Source: Rubrobacter_A sp965214435 (GTDB taxonomy: Bacteria; Actinomycetota; Rubrobacteria; Rubrobacterales; Rubrobacteraceae). Taken from it: a stretch of 64,000 bases of DNA. The translations under genes and the position numbers were made by a program. Positions within the stretch are counted from its first letter, which is position 1. Each line of letters begins with the position of its first letter. The DNA is taken from the NCBI GenBank assembly GCA_965214435.1, contig OZ243960.1, positions 1,798,001 to 1,862,000 of the forward strand, written 5' to 3'. A model generated the notes under the pieces. That model was not told where the DNA came from and did no database searches. It was given only the letters and a program-made list of their open reading frames with translations. This document shows, one piece after another, positions 23,630 through 35,201 of the stretch.

Positions 23630-24062
23630 TCAAGGTGTCTGTAGACTTCTACCTCTGATCCGCAACCACAGTAACCGCAGACCAGCGCCGAGGGCTGCGG
23701 CGACCGTACAAACTACAGAGAACGCGATGAATCCCGATACCTCTATTAGTACGTCCCACCAGAAATACTCCCCGGGAGGCCCGACCACCTCGCGGTAATC
23801 CGCGTAGCGGACGTACATGTAGAAAGGAAGTAGCAGGCCCGCCACCGGCCTCAGCAGGTTTGCCGCCATGCCCCACAGCCAGAAAAGCCTCGGAGAAATA
23901 AAGCCCGCCACCCCTGCGGCGAGCGGTACCCCGAAAGAGAGTAGAAAGAAATCTATTAGAGACTGGCTTTCGGGTATTTGGACGGCCCTTTCCCCCAAAC
24001 AGTCCGCTGGGAAAGCCGGCAACTCCTATGACCCACGCCAAAAACCCTGCCAATACCGTCAA
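23630..24062 (-). pseudogene. Frameshifted small polytopic membrane protein
   Basis: Two overlapping minus-strand frames together make one protein. The first (from TTG 24062) gives a first membrane helix, TVLAGFLAWVIGVAGFPSGL. The second (to 23630) gives three more (FFLLSFGVPLAAGVAGFI; LWGMAANLLRPVAGLLLPFY; VSGFIAFSVVCTVAAALGAG). They join if one base is dropped from the C5 run at 23992-23996, giving GLFGERAVQIPES and a protein of about 143 residues with four helices. This is either a true frameshift or a homopolymer sequencing error. The start is uncertain; the sequence upstream is AT-rich and an AGAGGAG lies near 24109. The family is not recognised. Confidence 0.65.
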
Positions 24063-24182
24063 CGCAAAAACTATTATTTCGCGCTTGCCAAATATTAGAT
24101 TATCAACTCCTCTAACAACTCGGTTACGTTAGTCTAAGAAACATAATAGTCTTTTTGATTGAAAGCAACCTTTGTCCCGAGG

Positions 24183-24283
24183 TTAGCGGTCCTCCGGGTC
24201 GTAAGCGAGGTTCAGGACGAGCCACTCCTCGGCTACGTCTATAGTCATGCCTTTGCGTTTGGCGTAGTCGGTGGCGGGCCTTC
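24183..24283 (-). pseudogene. Decayed second copy of the metH 3' end
   Basis: Bases 24191-24275 align without gaps to 25047-25131, the 3' end of metH, with about 15 mismatches in 85. Translated on the minus strand it reads ATDYAKRKGMTIDVAEEWLV then LNLAYDPEDR and a stop, against ATDYAERKGMSIEEAEKWLG then PNLSYDPEE in MetH. The frame continues upstream only as unrelated codons. It lies on the far side of the BrnT/BrnA pair, so the toxin-antitoxin genes are flanked by two copies of this segment. Confidence 0.85.
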
Positions 24284-24386
24284 TGGGACGGCGCGGTCGA
24301 GGACATCGTGAGCGAATTGCCGGAGTTCACTGGTATCCTGATCCTTTGTAAATACCATTGAATATACGGAGGTTGGGGGGGGTAGA

Positions 24387-24670
24387 GTGATCTTTTGGGA
24401 CGAGTTCGACTGGGATGAGGCCAACGTCGAGCACGTCGCCCGGCATGGGGTGGAGCCCTACGAGGTCGAAGAGGCTCTGCTGGATTCCAGGAGGGTCGTG
24501 AGGGACGCGCGCAACGTGCGGGGTGAAGTTCGGCGAGCGGTGTTGGGGGCGGCGGAGACGGGCCGGATTCTATTCGTAGTGTACGCGACCGGAACGAGAA
24601 GATACGACCGGTGATGAGCCGGGACGCGACGGACGGCGAGAAGAGAGCGTATCGAAGGAGAACGCGATGA
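24387..24670 (+). pseudogene. brnT: BrnT-family toxin, frameshifted
   Basis: BrnT toxins are small RelE-fold ribonucleases. GTG 24387 gives FWDEFDWDEANVEHVARHGV and a frame ending after FVVYATGTRRYDR at 24614. In the neighbouring frame the expected BrnT ending follows: RNEKIRPVMSRDATDGEKRA then YRRRTR, stopping at 24668-24670, where TGA overlaps the antitoxin ATG (ATGA). One base seems missing at about 24586-24592. The restored product would be about 94 residues, normal for BrnT. Either the toxin is inactive, which would explain a tolerated locus, or the base is a sequencing error. Confidence 0.8.
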
Positions 24671-24999
24671 GTGAGAAGAAGATGTTGCCGCTCAAGGACC
24701 CCTCGGAGATACCGGAGTTCCGGAACGAGGAAGAAGAGGCGGAGTTCTGGGCTATCCACGAGATCACGGAGGAGTTCATCGAGAAGGCCGGGCCGGTGCC
24801 GGAAGAGGAGTTGCCACCGCCGGGGAGTTCCGGCCCCCGGACCAGGCCGATCTCCCTGCCCCTCGATGAGGACGTGCTACGAAGGTTGAAGACCGTGGCG
24901 CGCAGCAAGCACAAGGGCTACCAAACACTCCTGAAAGAGTTCGTGATCGAGCGTCTCTACGAAGAGGAAAAACGAGAAGGGTTGCTCAAGGAGCACTGA
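24667..24999 (+). CDS. BrnA/CopG-like antitoxin, 110 aa
   Basis: Antitoxin and DNA-binding partner of the preceding BrnT. The acidic N-terminal half (EIPEFRNEEEEAEFWAIHEI) is typical of the toxin-contacting arm of BrnA/CopG antitoxins. The C-terminal half (RPISLPLDEDVLRRLKTVAR, then KGYQTLLKEFVIERLYEEE) is a ribbon-helix-helix dimerisation and DNA-binding domain, with the YQTLL motif common in this group. The ATG overlaps the restored brnT stop. Such pairs normally autorepress their promoter, which would lie in 24300-24386. Confidence 0.87.
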   Translation: MSEKKMLPLKDPSEIPEFRNEEEEAEFWAIHEITEEFIEKAGPVPEEELPPPGSSGPRTRPISLPLDEDVLRRLKTVARSKHKGYQTLLKEFVIERLYEEEKREGLLKEH

Positions 25000-25041
25000 A
25001 AACCCCTCGAAGGCTTGCCGGAGCCCCGCTACCGAACCTTT

Positions 25042-28785
<3,744 letters not shown>

Positions 28786-28794
28786 CTCAGCGTT

Positions 28795-28859
28795 TCAGCA
28801 TTTCGGCTTGTCAGGTTGCTTCTGCTGACTAGCTGACCGACTGACAGGCTGACCAGCTT
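28795..28859. repeat. CAGC/GTCAG-rich intergenic repeat, copy 1
   Basis: The gap between the fused C1 gene and metH is built of overlapping CAGC, GTCAG and CTGAC words (TGCTGACTAGCTGACCGACT and similar). The 11-mer CTGACTAGCTG occurs here and its reverse complement CAGCTAGTCAG occurs in a like sequence at 45512-45697. It may be a dispersed intergenic element. Confidence 0.5.
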
Positions 28860-30707
28860 CTAAGCGACCGCTTCTACCACGTCTCCAGCCAGCTCCGGGG
28901 CGCTGGCTGGCGGCATGATGTATGCCCCGTTTATTAGCGGCTTTGCTCCTACCAGCAGCTTCTGGGCGACCTCGACTCCGTACTTCGGGGCGTCTTCTTT
29001 GGAAAGTTCTCCGAGGCGCTGCCGGACGTTCGCCGGTATGTTTATACCGGGAACTTCGTGGTGCAGGAACTCCGCCTGCTTCGCGCTCCGGAGCGGCATC
29101 AGGCCGAGTAGCAGCGGTATGTCGAGGTCCTGTATCTTTTCCAGGGCGCGCTCTAACGCACCTATCTCGAAGACCGGCTGCGTCCAGAACGCGTGGGCCC
29201 CGGCGTCTATCTTGCGCCGGAGCTTGTCTATTTCGGGTTCCAAGTCTTCGGCTGTGGGGTTGAAGGAAGCCCCGATCAGGAACCCCGGAGGAGTCCCGAT
29301 CTGGTTCCCCGCCAGATCCTCGCCGCGGTTCATGCGCGCGAGTATGTGTACGAGCCCCACGGAGTCGGTGTCGAAGACGCTCGCCGCCTCTGGGAAGTCC
29401 CCGATCTGGACCGGGTCCCCGGTGACCGCCAGTATGTTCTTTACCCCGAAGGCATGTGCGGAGAGCAAGTCCCCCTGAATGCCGATTATGTTCCGGTCCC
29501 GGCAGGCGATGTGCGGCACGACCTCTATCCCGACCTCGTCCTGAACGATCTTCGCGACCGCCACCGGGTGCATCCGCAACCGCGCCCGCGCCCCGTCGGA
29601 GATGTCTATAGCGTCTACCCCGCGCTCCTTGAGCTTGCGCGACGCCTCGACGACCTCCGAGACGTCGTTGCCCCGTGGCAAATCCACCTCGACCGTAACC
29701 GCGAAACCTTGTTTTATCTTCTCCCAGAAGCCCGACACGGGCTCCACCCCGGCCGGTTCTTTCTCCCGGACCTCGACCGTGGCCGGCTCTTTCCGTCGCG
29801 GCGCGCCGGTCTTTGCGATGGTCGGCTCGAAGTCCCGCAAGGCTTCGGTCAGGGCCTTGACGTGGGCCGGGCTCGTACCGCAGCAACCCCCGATCAGCCG
29901 CGCCCCGGCGTCCGCGAGTTCCTTGCCGTAGGCGGCGAAGTGGTCCACGTCCTGGTTGTAGCGCATCACGCCGCCTATTAGCTGCGGAAGCCCCGGGTTC
30001 GGGTAGGCGGCCACGGGGCCTATCTCTGCCGACATCTGCTCCACGATACCGACCATCCGCTGCGGCCCGACCGTGCAGTTCGCCCCGACGAGGTCCGCTC
30101 CCCAGGACGAAATTTCCCTTGCCACCTCTACCGGCAGTCCGTCGGCGAGCCTCTCCCCGTCCTCGATAAACGTCTTGTACGCGAGCACCGGCACCCCGAG
30201 CCCTCGCGCCACCTCGTACGCCAGGTGCAACTCTTCGAGGTCCGTGAACGTTTCGAGGAGCAGGGCGTCAACCCCGCCGTCGAGCAGCGCCTCGGCCTGC
30301 TCTAAAAACATCTCCCGGGCGTCGTCCTTCTCTACGTACCCGACCGGGACCAGGGACTTGCCGAGCGGGCCTACCGAGCCGAGCACCAGTGCCCGATCCT
30401 CACCCGCGCCGACGTTCTCCGCCGCTTCCCGGGCGAGGCGGGCGCCGGAAGCGTTGATCTCATAAACCTTATCTTCCAGGCCCTGATCCGCAAGCTTCAG
30501 GCGATTCGCGGTGAACGTGTTGGTCTCTATAACTCCGGCGCCGGCCCGCAGATACTCTTCGTGGATACCCGTCACGGTCCCCGGAGCCGTCAGGTTCGCC
30601 CGAACGTAGGGTGAGCCGCCGACGCCCCGCTCCTCTAGCAGCGTGCCCATCGCACCGTCTCCCACCAGAACCCGGCGGTCCAACAACTCTCTAAAGTCCG
30701 TATGCAA
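28860..30707 (-). CDS. Bifunctional homocysteine S-methyltransferase / 5,10-methylenetetrahydrofolate reductase, 615 aa
   Basis: Like Bacillus YitJ, it fuses a homocysteine S-methyltransferase barrel (about 5-290; GDGAMGTLLEERG, VGANCTVGPQRM, RLIGGCCGTSPAHVKAL with the zinc Cys pair) to a MetF-type flavin MTHFR barrel (about 325-612; FAVTVEVDLPRGND, PHIACRDRNIIGIQGDL, AFWTQPVFE). It would supply 5-methyl-THF and also methylate homocysteine. I place the start at TTG 30707: AGAGAGGA lies 5 bases upstream, and the earlier GTG at 30806 lies inside a SAM-I riboswitch. Expression should fall when S-adenosylmethionine is plentiful. Confidence 0.93.
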   Translation of the reverse strand: MHTDFRELLDRRVLVGDGAMGTLLEERGVGGSPYVRANLTAPGTVTGIHEEYLRAGAGVIETNTFTANRLKLADQGLEDKVYEINASGARLAREAAENVGAGEDRALVLGSVGPLGKSLVPVGYVEKDDAREMFLEQAEALLDGGVDALLLETFTDLEELHLAYEVARGLGVPVLAYKTFIEDGERLADGLPVEVAREISSWGADLVGANCTVGPQRMVGIVEQMSAEIGPVAAYPNPGLPQLIGGVMRYNQDVDHFAAYGKELADAGARLIGGCCGTSPAHVKALTEALRDFEPTIAKTGAPRRKEPATVEVREKEPAGVEPVSGFWEKIKQGFAVTVEVDLPRGNDVSEVVEASRKLKERGVDAIDISDGARARLRMHPVAVAKIVQDEVGIEVVPHIACRDRNIIGIQGDLLSAHAFGVKNILAVTGDPVQIGDFPEAASVFDTDSVGLVHILARMNRGEDLAGNQIGTPPGFLIGASFNPTAEDLEPEIDKLRRKIDAGAHAFWTQPVFEIGALERALEKIQDLDIPLLLGLMPLRSAKQAEFLHHEVPGINIPANVRQRLGELSKEDAPKYGVEVAQKLLVGAKPLINGAYIMPPASAPELAGDVVEAVA

Positions 30708-30712
30708 GTCGT

Positions 30713-30749
30713 CCTCTCTTTCTGTTGGCTCCCGAACAGAGAAAAGAGG
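30713..30749 (-). promoter_or_regulatory. Hairpin sequestering the ribosome binding site (riboswitch expression platform)
   Basis: On the minus strand, CCTCTTTTCTCTGTT (from 30749) can pair with AACAGAAAGAGAGG (to 30713), with one bulge, around the loop CGGGAGCC. The 3' arm contains the Shine-Dalgarno of the TTG at 30707. There is no T-run, so control is more likely of translation than of termination. Confidence 0.55.
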
Positions 30750-30770
30750 CCGTATTGAAAGCGCCTTAAA

Positions 30771-30866
30771 CTCATCTCTCGAAGTTGCCTCCGCGGGAGT
30801 TGGCACCGGACTTTATACCGGTTGCCGCGGTTTCACAGGGCCAGTCCCTCCACCGCTCTCGATGAG
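30771..30866 (-). promoter_or_regulatory. SAM-I (S-box) riboswitch aptamer
   Basis: Minus strand, 96 bases. P1 is formed by CTCATC (30866-30861) and GATGAG (30776-30771). Between them lie the conserved blocks GGAGGGACTGGCCC, GTGAAACC, GGCAACC and GGTGCCAA, and the closing GAGAG turn. This order is diagnostic of the S-adenosylmethionine class I riboswitch. It lies about 60 bases before the start of the fused homocysteine methyltransferase/MTHFR gene, a classic target. Confidence 0.95.
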
Positions 30867-30915
30867 CACCGCACGACCACAACGTAGGTCTCGTACGGCT
30901 TTGAGCGTGATTAAG

Positions 30916-31896
30916 CTACCACGATCCACCGTGGATTGCAATTTCGGTGTCCTCGCGGTCGCGGGTTCGGGCTAGGATCTCACCCGGCTCCCGGGCCGCC
31001 ACACCCGCCGCTATTCTTAACTTCCCGGCGAACGAGGTCTCGGCCCGCCGGCTATAAACGTCGTAGTTCTGAGCCTCGATGCGCTCCAGTATAGCCGCGT
31101 ACAAGTTCCGCGCTACCATTACCGGGTAGCGCCTCCCCGCCGGAATGTACCCCATCCCTTCGTCCGAGATCTCATATAGTCTTCTGGAACGCTGTATCTC
31201 GAAGCGCATCAACTCCACAAACCGCTCATCGACCACGCCGGCAGCCAGGTCATCCTCGGTGTAACCGAAGCTCTCCAAATCTTCTAGCGGCAGGTACACC
31301 CGGCCCCGCTTCCAGTCCTCGGCGATGTCCCGCAGAAAGTTCGTGAGCTGCATCGCGGTCCCGAGAGCCTCGGCGTGCGGGTTCGCCGTCCGGTCCGTCA
31401 CCCCGATCACCCGGCACATCATCAGCCCGACGACCGCCGCACTCCCGTAGGTGTACCCTTCAAGGTCCGTGAACGTCGGATAGCGGAAGGTGTCGGTATC
31501 CATCTTCATACTCTCCAAAAAAGCCGTAACGCTCTCCGGCTCTACCTCCCGCACCCGAACCGTATTCGCGAATGCCCGCAACACCGGGTTTCCGACCTCC
31601 TCGCCGGAGATCGCCGCAAAGGTCGCCGCCTCGAAGTCCTGTAAGCCCGCGAGTTGCTCTTCGAGGTTCAGGACACCGGGGTTGTCCACGATCTCGTCCG
31701 CGTAACGCATGAAAGCATATAACGCGTGTACGTACGGTCGGACTTCCGGCGGAAATAGCTGGGTCGAGAAGTAGTAGGTGCGACTGTGCGATTTGTGAAC
31801 TTCGCGGCAGAGTTCGTAGCACTCCGGCAGCGAGAGCTTGCCGGCCACCTTGCTGCGCGGACCGAACGGCTCCCCGCCAGCCGGGTCGAGGCGCAT
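30916..31896 (-). CDS. crtB: Phytoene/squalene synthase family protein, 326 aa
   Basis: Head-to-head condensation of two geranylgeranyl diphosphates to phytoene, the first carotenoid step. SRTYYFSTQLFPPEVRPYVH and YAFMRYADEIVDNPG carry the first Asp-rich motif; LTNFLRDIAEDWKRGRVYLP carries the second DxxxD, both needed for Mg2+-diphosphate binding. Its ATG (31896) overlaps the crtI stop (ATGA), so the pair is translationally coupled. Squalene rather than phytoene synthesis cannot be excluded from sequence alone, but the crtI partner argues for phytoene. Confidence 0.93.
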   Translation of the reverse strand: MRLDPAGGEPFGPRSKVAGKLSLPECYELCREVHKSHSRTYYFSTQLFPPEVRPYVHALYAFMRYADEIVDNPGVLNLEEQLAGLQDFEAATFAAISGEEVGNPVLRAFANTVRVREVEPESVTAFLESMKMDTDTFRYPTFTDLEGYTYGSAAVVGLMMCRVIGVTDRTANPHAEALGTAMQLTNFLRDIAEDWKRGRVYLPLEDLESFGYTEDDLAAGVVDERFVELMRFEIQRSRRLYEISDEGMGYIPAGRRYPVMVARNLYAAILERIEAQNYDVYSRRAETSFAGKLRIAAGVAAREPGEILARTRDREDTEIAIHGGSW

Positions 31897-33431
31897 CAGA
31901 CGGTACCCTGCCGCTCGCTCTGGCGCTCGCCGATCTCACGCCCAATGCGCTCGGCGACGAGTTGTGCCCCGATGGTGACGAGCGGCACCCCCGTGCCGGG
32001 ACGGGTGCTCGCCCCGACAAAATACATCCCCTCGATGTTCTCTGAGGCCATCGGTGGCCGGAAGTACCCGACCTGGAAGATGCCGTGCCCGATGCCGAAC
32101 GCTGCTCCTTCTTCGAGGTTGTAGTCCGAGAGCCAATCCTCCGGCGTCTTGACCTTCTCGTACACGATGTGCTCCCGGATATTCTCTACACCGGCGCGTT
32201 TTTCCAGGAGGTCGTAGACTTTTTCCTTGAACCTGGCTTCCTCCCGCCGCCAATCCACCTTTGAGTTGAGGTGCGGTACCGGGACCAGCACGAACAGCGT
32301 CTCCATGCCTTCCGGAGCCATCCGGGGTTCGGTGCGCGAGGGGACGACGGCGTAGAACGAGGGGTCGTCCGGCAGCCGACCGTCCCGGAAGATGGCCTCG
32401 AAGTTCTCTTTGTACTCCGACGAAAGGAAGAAGTTGTGGTGCAGGAGCCCGTCCAGCTTGTGGTCTACGCCGAGGTAGAGCATAAACGCCGACGCCGTGT
32501 ACTCCAGGTTCTGACGATTCTTGCGCGGTTTGCGGAAGTCTTTTCCGGCGGTCTTCGGCAAGAGTGAGCGGTAAGCGTAAGGCAGGTCCGCGTTGGCTAG
32601 CACGGCGTCGGCGGAGACCTCCCGGCTTCCGACCCGTACTCCCCGCGCCCGGTCCTTTGTGACCAGCACCTCTTCTACCGGGCTTTTTAGGTGGAACTTC
32701 ACGCCCAACTCTTCGGCGAGGCGGCCCATCGCTTTTGTAAGCTCGTACATCCCGCCTTCGGGGAACCACAGGCCGTCCTCGGCTAGCTCGGTGTAGGGTA
32801 GCAGCGAGTAGACGGCTGGCGCCCGGAACGGCGAGAGCCCGAGGTACATGGTTTGCAGGGAAAATGCCTGCCGCAGCTTCTCGGTCTTGAAGAACTTCGA
32901 GACGCCGCGGTAGTAGTTGCTCACGGCCTTGGTCTTTAAGAGGAGCCGGAGGTTGCGGAGGCCGAAGAAGTCGGTGGCTTTGTCGAAGTCGCGCTCGACG
33001 AACTCGCTGCGGCCGAGGCGGTACTTGTAGGAGGCGTCTTCCAGGAAGCGGTAGAAGCGGGGGGCCACGCCGGGTTCGATGCGCTCAAGCTCCCGGATCA
33101 ACTCGGGTAGAAAGCGGTGGATGGTCATCGAGTCACCGTCGCCGAAATTCACCCGGTACTGGGCGTTCAGCGGAATCAGATTCACGTAATCGTCGAGGTT
33201 GCGGCCGGCGGCTTTGAAGAGGTCCCGGTAGGTGTCGGTCATGAGGAGGAGCGACGGGCCGGTATCGAAGGTAAAGCCTTCTCCTTCGAGGCGTCCCATG
33301 CGACCCCCGATCTGGCCGTTCTTCTCGAAGACCTCGACGTCGAAGCCTTTTGCCGCGAGCCGGATGGCCGCCGCCAACCCGCCCATCCCGGCGCCTACTA
33401 CCGCAACCCGTTTTCCAGTCGCACTCGCCAC
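31896..33431 (-). CDS. crtI: Phytoene desaturase family protein, 511 aa
   Basis: FAD-dependent desaturase (or isomerase-desaturase) of C40 carotenoid synthesis. The N-terminal dinucleotide fold VAVVGAGMGGLAAAIRLAAK is followed by FEKNGQIGGRMG and FDTGPSLLLMTDTYRDLF. The C-terminal CrtI signature is YFVGASTRPGTGVPLVTIGA. The start is GTG 33431 with GAGGGG upstream. Products downstream of phytoene, probably red C40 or C50 carotenoids in a Rubrobacter-like host, need other genes that are not in this window. Confidence 0.93.
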   Translation of the reverse strand: MASATGKRVAVVGAGMGGLAAAIRLAAKGFDVEVFEKNGQIGGRMGRLEGEGFTFDTGPSLLLMTDTYRDLFKAAGRNLDDYVNLIPLNAQYRVNFGDGDSMTIHRFLPELIRELERIEPGVAPRFYRFLEDASYKYRLGRSEFVERDFDKATDFFGLRNLRLLLKTKAVSNYYRGVSKFFKTEKLRQAFSLQTMYLGLSPFRAPAVYSLLPYTELAEDGLWFPEGGMYELTKAMGRLAEELGVKFHLKSPVEEVLVTKDRARGVRVGSREVSADAVLANADLPYAYRSLLPKTAGKDFRKPRKNRQNLEYTASAFMLYLGVDHKLDGLLHHNFFLSSEYKENFEAIFRDGRLPDDPSFYAVVPSRTEPRMAPEGMETLFVLVPVPHLNSKVDWRREEARFKEKVYDLLEKRAGVENIREHIVYEKVKTPEDWLSDYNLEEGAAFGIGHGIFQVGYFRPPMASENIEGMYFVGASTRPGTGVPLVTIGAQLVAERIGREIGERQSERQGTV

Positions 33432-33463
33432 TAGTTCCGCCCCTCTAAGCCGGACCCTTCCAA

Positions 33464-33480
33464 GGTATAGTCAGTATACC
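33464..33480. promoter_or_regulatory. Inverted repeat GGTATA-N5-TATACC between crtI and the rRNA methyltransferase gene
   Basis: GGTATA (33464-33469) and TATACC (33475-33480) around GTCAG, centred between the divergent starts at 33431 and 33549. Each strand also offers a -10-like hexamer here (TATAGT on plus, TATACT on minus), without a good -35 for the minus strand. A shared operator or overlapping -10s are possible. Confidence 0.4.
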
Positions 33481-33548
33481 GGGGTGATGCTACCAGCACT
33501 TAGCGGCCGGCCGGGTAACGGGGTTTACAAGAGGAGCGCAGCCATCAG

Positions 33549-34706
33549 ATGAAAGAAGCCGTCCTGAAAAGTCGCGGAGCCACGAGGGTACGCTCGGGAC
33601 ACCCCTGGGTCTACCGCTCGGACATCTTCGAGGCCGCCGGGGAGCCGGGCGACGTGGTGCGCGTCGCCGACCGCGGAGGTAAGTTCCTCGGGTACGCTTT
33701 CTACAACCCGAAGAGCGAGATCTCGCTCCGCATCGCCGACCGCCGCGACATCCCGATAGACGAAACCTGGTTCGCCACCCGTATCCAAGAAGCCCTCGCC
33801 TACAGGAAGTCCCTGGACATCGACGCCGACGCCTGCCGCCTCCTCCACGCCGAAGCCGACGGTATCCCAGGGCTCATAACCGACCGCTATGGCCCATACC
33901 TGGTGCTCCAGGTGGGCTCCGCCGCCGTCGAGCGCCGCCTCGAATGGGTGCTGAACACCCTGCAAGTGATGCCCGGCATAAAAGGCGTCCTGGCCCGCAA
34001 CGACTCCGCAGCCCGCAAGAGGGAAGGTCTGGCTACCGAAACGGAGCTTATCTCCGGCGAGGTTGCGGAGACGGTGGTAGTCCGTGAGGGTGTAGTCCGC
34101 TACACGGCCGCGCTCTGGAACGGTCAGAAGACCGGTGGCTTCCTCGACCAGCGCGAAAACCACGAGGCCGCCGGGCGCTACGCTAGGGGTAGGGTCCTCG
34201 ACGTCTTTTCCTACGCCGGAGGTTTCGCGCTACACGCCGCCCGCAACGCCCGGGAGGTCGAGGCCGTGGACGCGAGCGGTCCGGCTCTGGATGCCGCCCG
34301 GAAAAACGCGGAACTGAACGGACTGGGTAATATGTCCTACACGCGGGCAAACGCCTTCGACGTGTTGCGGGAGCGGTCGGATGCTGGGGAGAGCTACGAC
34401 ACTATAATCCTCGACCCGCCAGCATTCGCCAAGAGCAAACGCGAAGTTACCCGAGCGCGGCGGGCGTACAAGGAGATCAACCTTCGCGCCATGAAACTAC
34501 TCGTTCCCGGTGGCATCCTGATCACCTGCTCCTGCTCCTATCACTTCTCTCGCGAAGACCTCGAAGACACTCTCCGCTCGGCCGCCGCGGATGCCGGACG
34601 CCGGGTGCGGGTCCGGGAGTGGCGCGGCCAGGCCGCCGACCACCCCGAGATTCTCACCGTCCCCGAGACCCGCTACCTCAAGTGCGCCGTCCTGGAGTGC
34701 TTATAA
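33549..34706 (+). CDS. Class I rRNA methyltransferase, RlmI-like (PUA + SAM domain), 385 aa
   Basis: Probably methylates a cytosine C5 in 23S rRNA, as RlmI does at C1962. Residues 1-75 are a PUA-type RNA-binding domain (RSGHPWVYRSDIFEAAGEPG). The middle contains FLDQRENHEAAGRYARGRVL. The Rossmann methyltransferase domain begins at VLDVFSYAGGFALHAARNA (motif I), then TIILDPPAFAKSKREV and ILITCSCSYHFSREDL. The Cys in the CSCSYH segment is the expected catalytic cysteine for 5-methylcytosine formation. ATG 33549 follows AGAGGAGCGC. The gene stands alone between crtI (divergent) and hxlR (convergent). Confidence 0.9.
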   Translation: MKEAVLKSRGATRVRSGHPWVYRSDIFEAAGEPGDVVRVADRGGKFLGYAFYNPKSEISLRIADRRDIPIDETWFATRIQEALAYRKSLDIDADACRLLHAEADGIPGLITDRYGPYLVLQVGSAAVERRLEWVLNTLQVMPGIKGVLARNDSAARKREGLATETELISGEVAETVVVREGVVRYTAALWNGQKTGGFLDQRENHEAAGRYARGRVLDVFSYAGGFALHAARNAREVEAVDASGPALDAARKNAELNGLGNMSYTRANAFDVLRERSDAGESYDTIILDPPAFAKSKREVTRARRAYKEINLRAMKLLVPGGILITCSCSYHFSREDLEDTLRSAAADAGRRVRVREWRGQAADHPEILTVPETRYLKCAVLECL

Positions 34707-34719
34707 CCGGTAAACGCTA

Positions 34720-35082
34720 CTAACGCGTCGCCACCTGCTGTTCAGTAGCCTCCTCGGCCTTGATCTCCGCGACCCGACTCATGTACCGTTCGCCCCACTC
34801 GACCATCTGCTGCAATACCGGCTCCAAACTCCGCCCGAAGTCCGTCATGGAATACTCGACCCGCGGCGGTACCTCCCGATACACCTCCCGGTGCACTATC
34901 CCGTCCGCCTCCAGCTCCCGCAAATGCTGCGTCAGCATCCGCTGCGTTACCCCAGGCAACAACCGCCGCAGTTCACCAAAGCGGTACGTTTCTTGTAGTA
35001 GATAGAACAGGATCAGCGGTTTCCACTTCCCGCCAACCACGTCTAGCGTCGCCTCCACTGGACACTCATAGATCTTTTCCAC
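34720..35082 (-). CDS. HxlR-family transcriptional regulator, 120 aa
   Basis: Winged helix-turn-helix regulator. The signature ECPVEATLDVVGGKWKPLIL FYLL is at residues 6-29, with a Cys at position 7 that in some members senses electrophiles or redox stress. The rest (GELRRLLPGVTQRMLTQHLR, EADGIVHREVY, VEYSMTDFGRSLEPVL) is standard for the family. It is divergent from the NmrA-like reductase gene at 35202, the typical arrangement in which HxlR controls the neighbouring oxidoreductase. Confidence 0.93.
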   Translation of the reverse strand: MEKIYECPVEATLDVVGGKWKPLILFYLLQETYRFGELRRLLPGVTQRMLTQHLRELEADGIVHREVYREVPPRVEYSMTDFGRSLEPVLQQMVEWGERYMSRVAEIKAEEATEQQVATR

Positions 35083-35120
35083 TCTGCCGTCCTTCCATTA
35101 GTACCTTTTTAGATACTAGT

Positions 35121-35134
35121 GCACATTATTGTGC
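35121..35134. promoter_or_regulatory. GCACA-N4-TGTGC palindrome, candidate HxlR operator
   Basis: GCACA 35121-35125 and TGTGC 35130-35134, flanked by AGT and GTACT, lie in the 119-base region between the divergent hxlR and reductase genes. The position suits an autoregulatory operator. Confidence 0.45.
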
Positions 35135-35201
35135 GTACTTGTTAAATATGATTGTAAGACGGATACTCAGCCTAGTCGAGTATCTTGAGAGGAGTATTTC
35201 A

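Noticed and set aside
30708..30806. N-terminal extension of the fused C1 gene from GTG 30806
   Set aside because: This stretch is the 3' part of a SAM-I riboswitch and its expression platform, and the extension matches no methyltransferase N-terminus.
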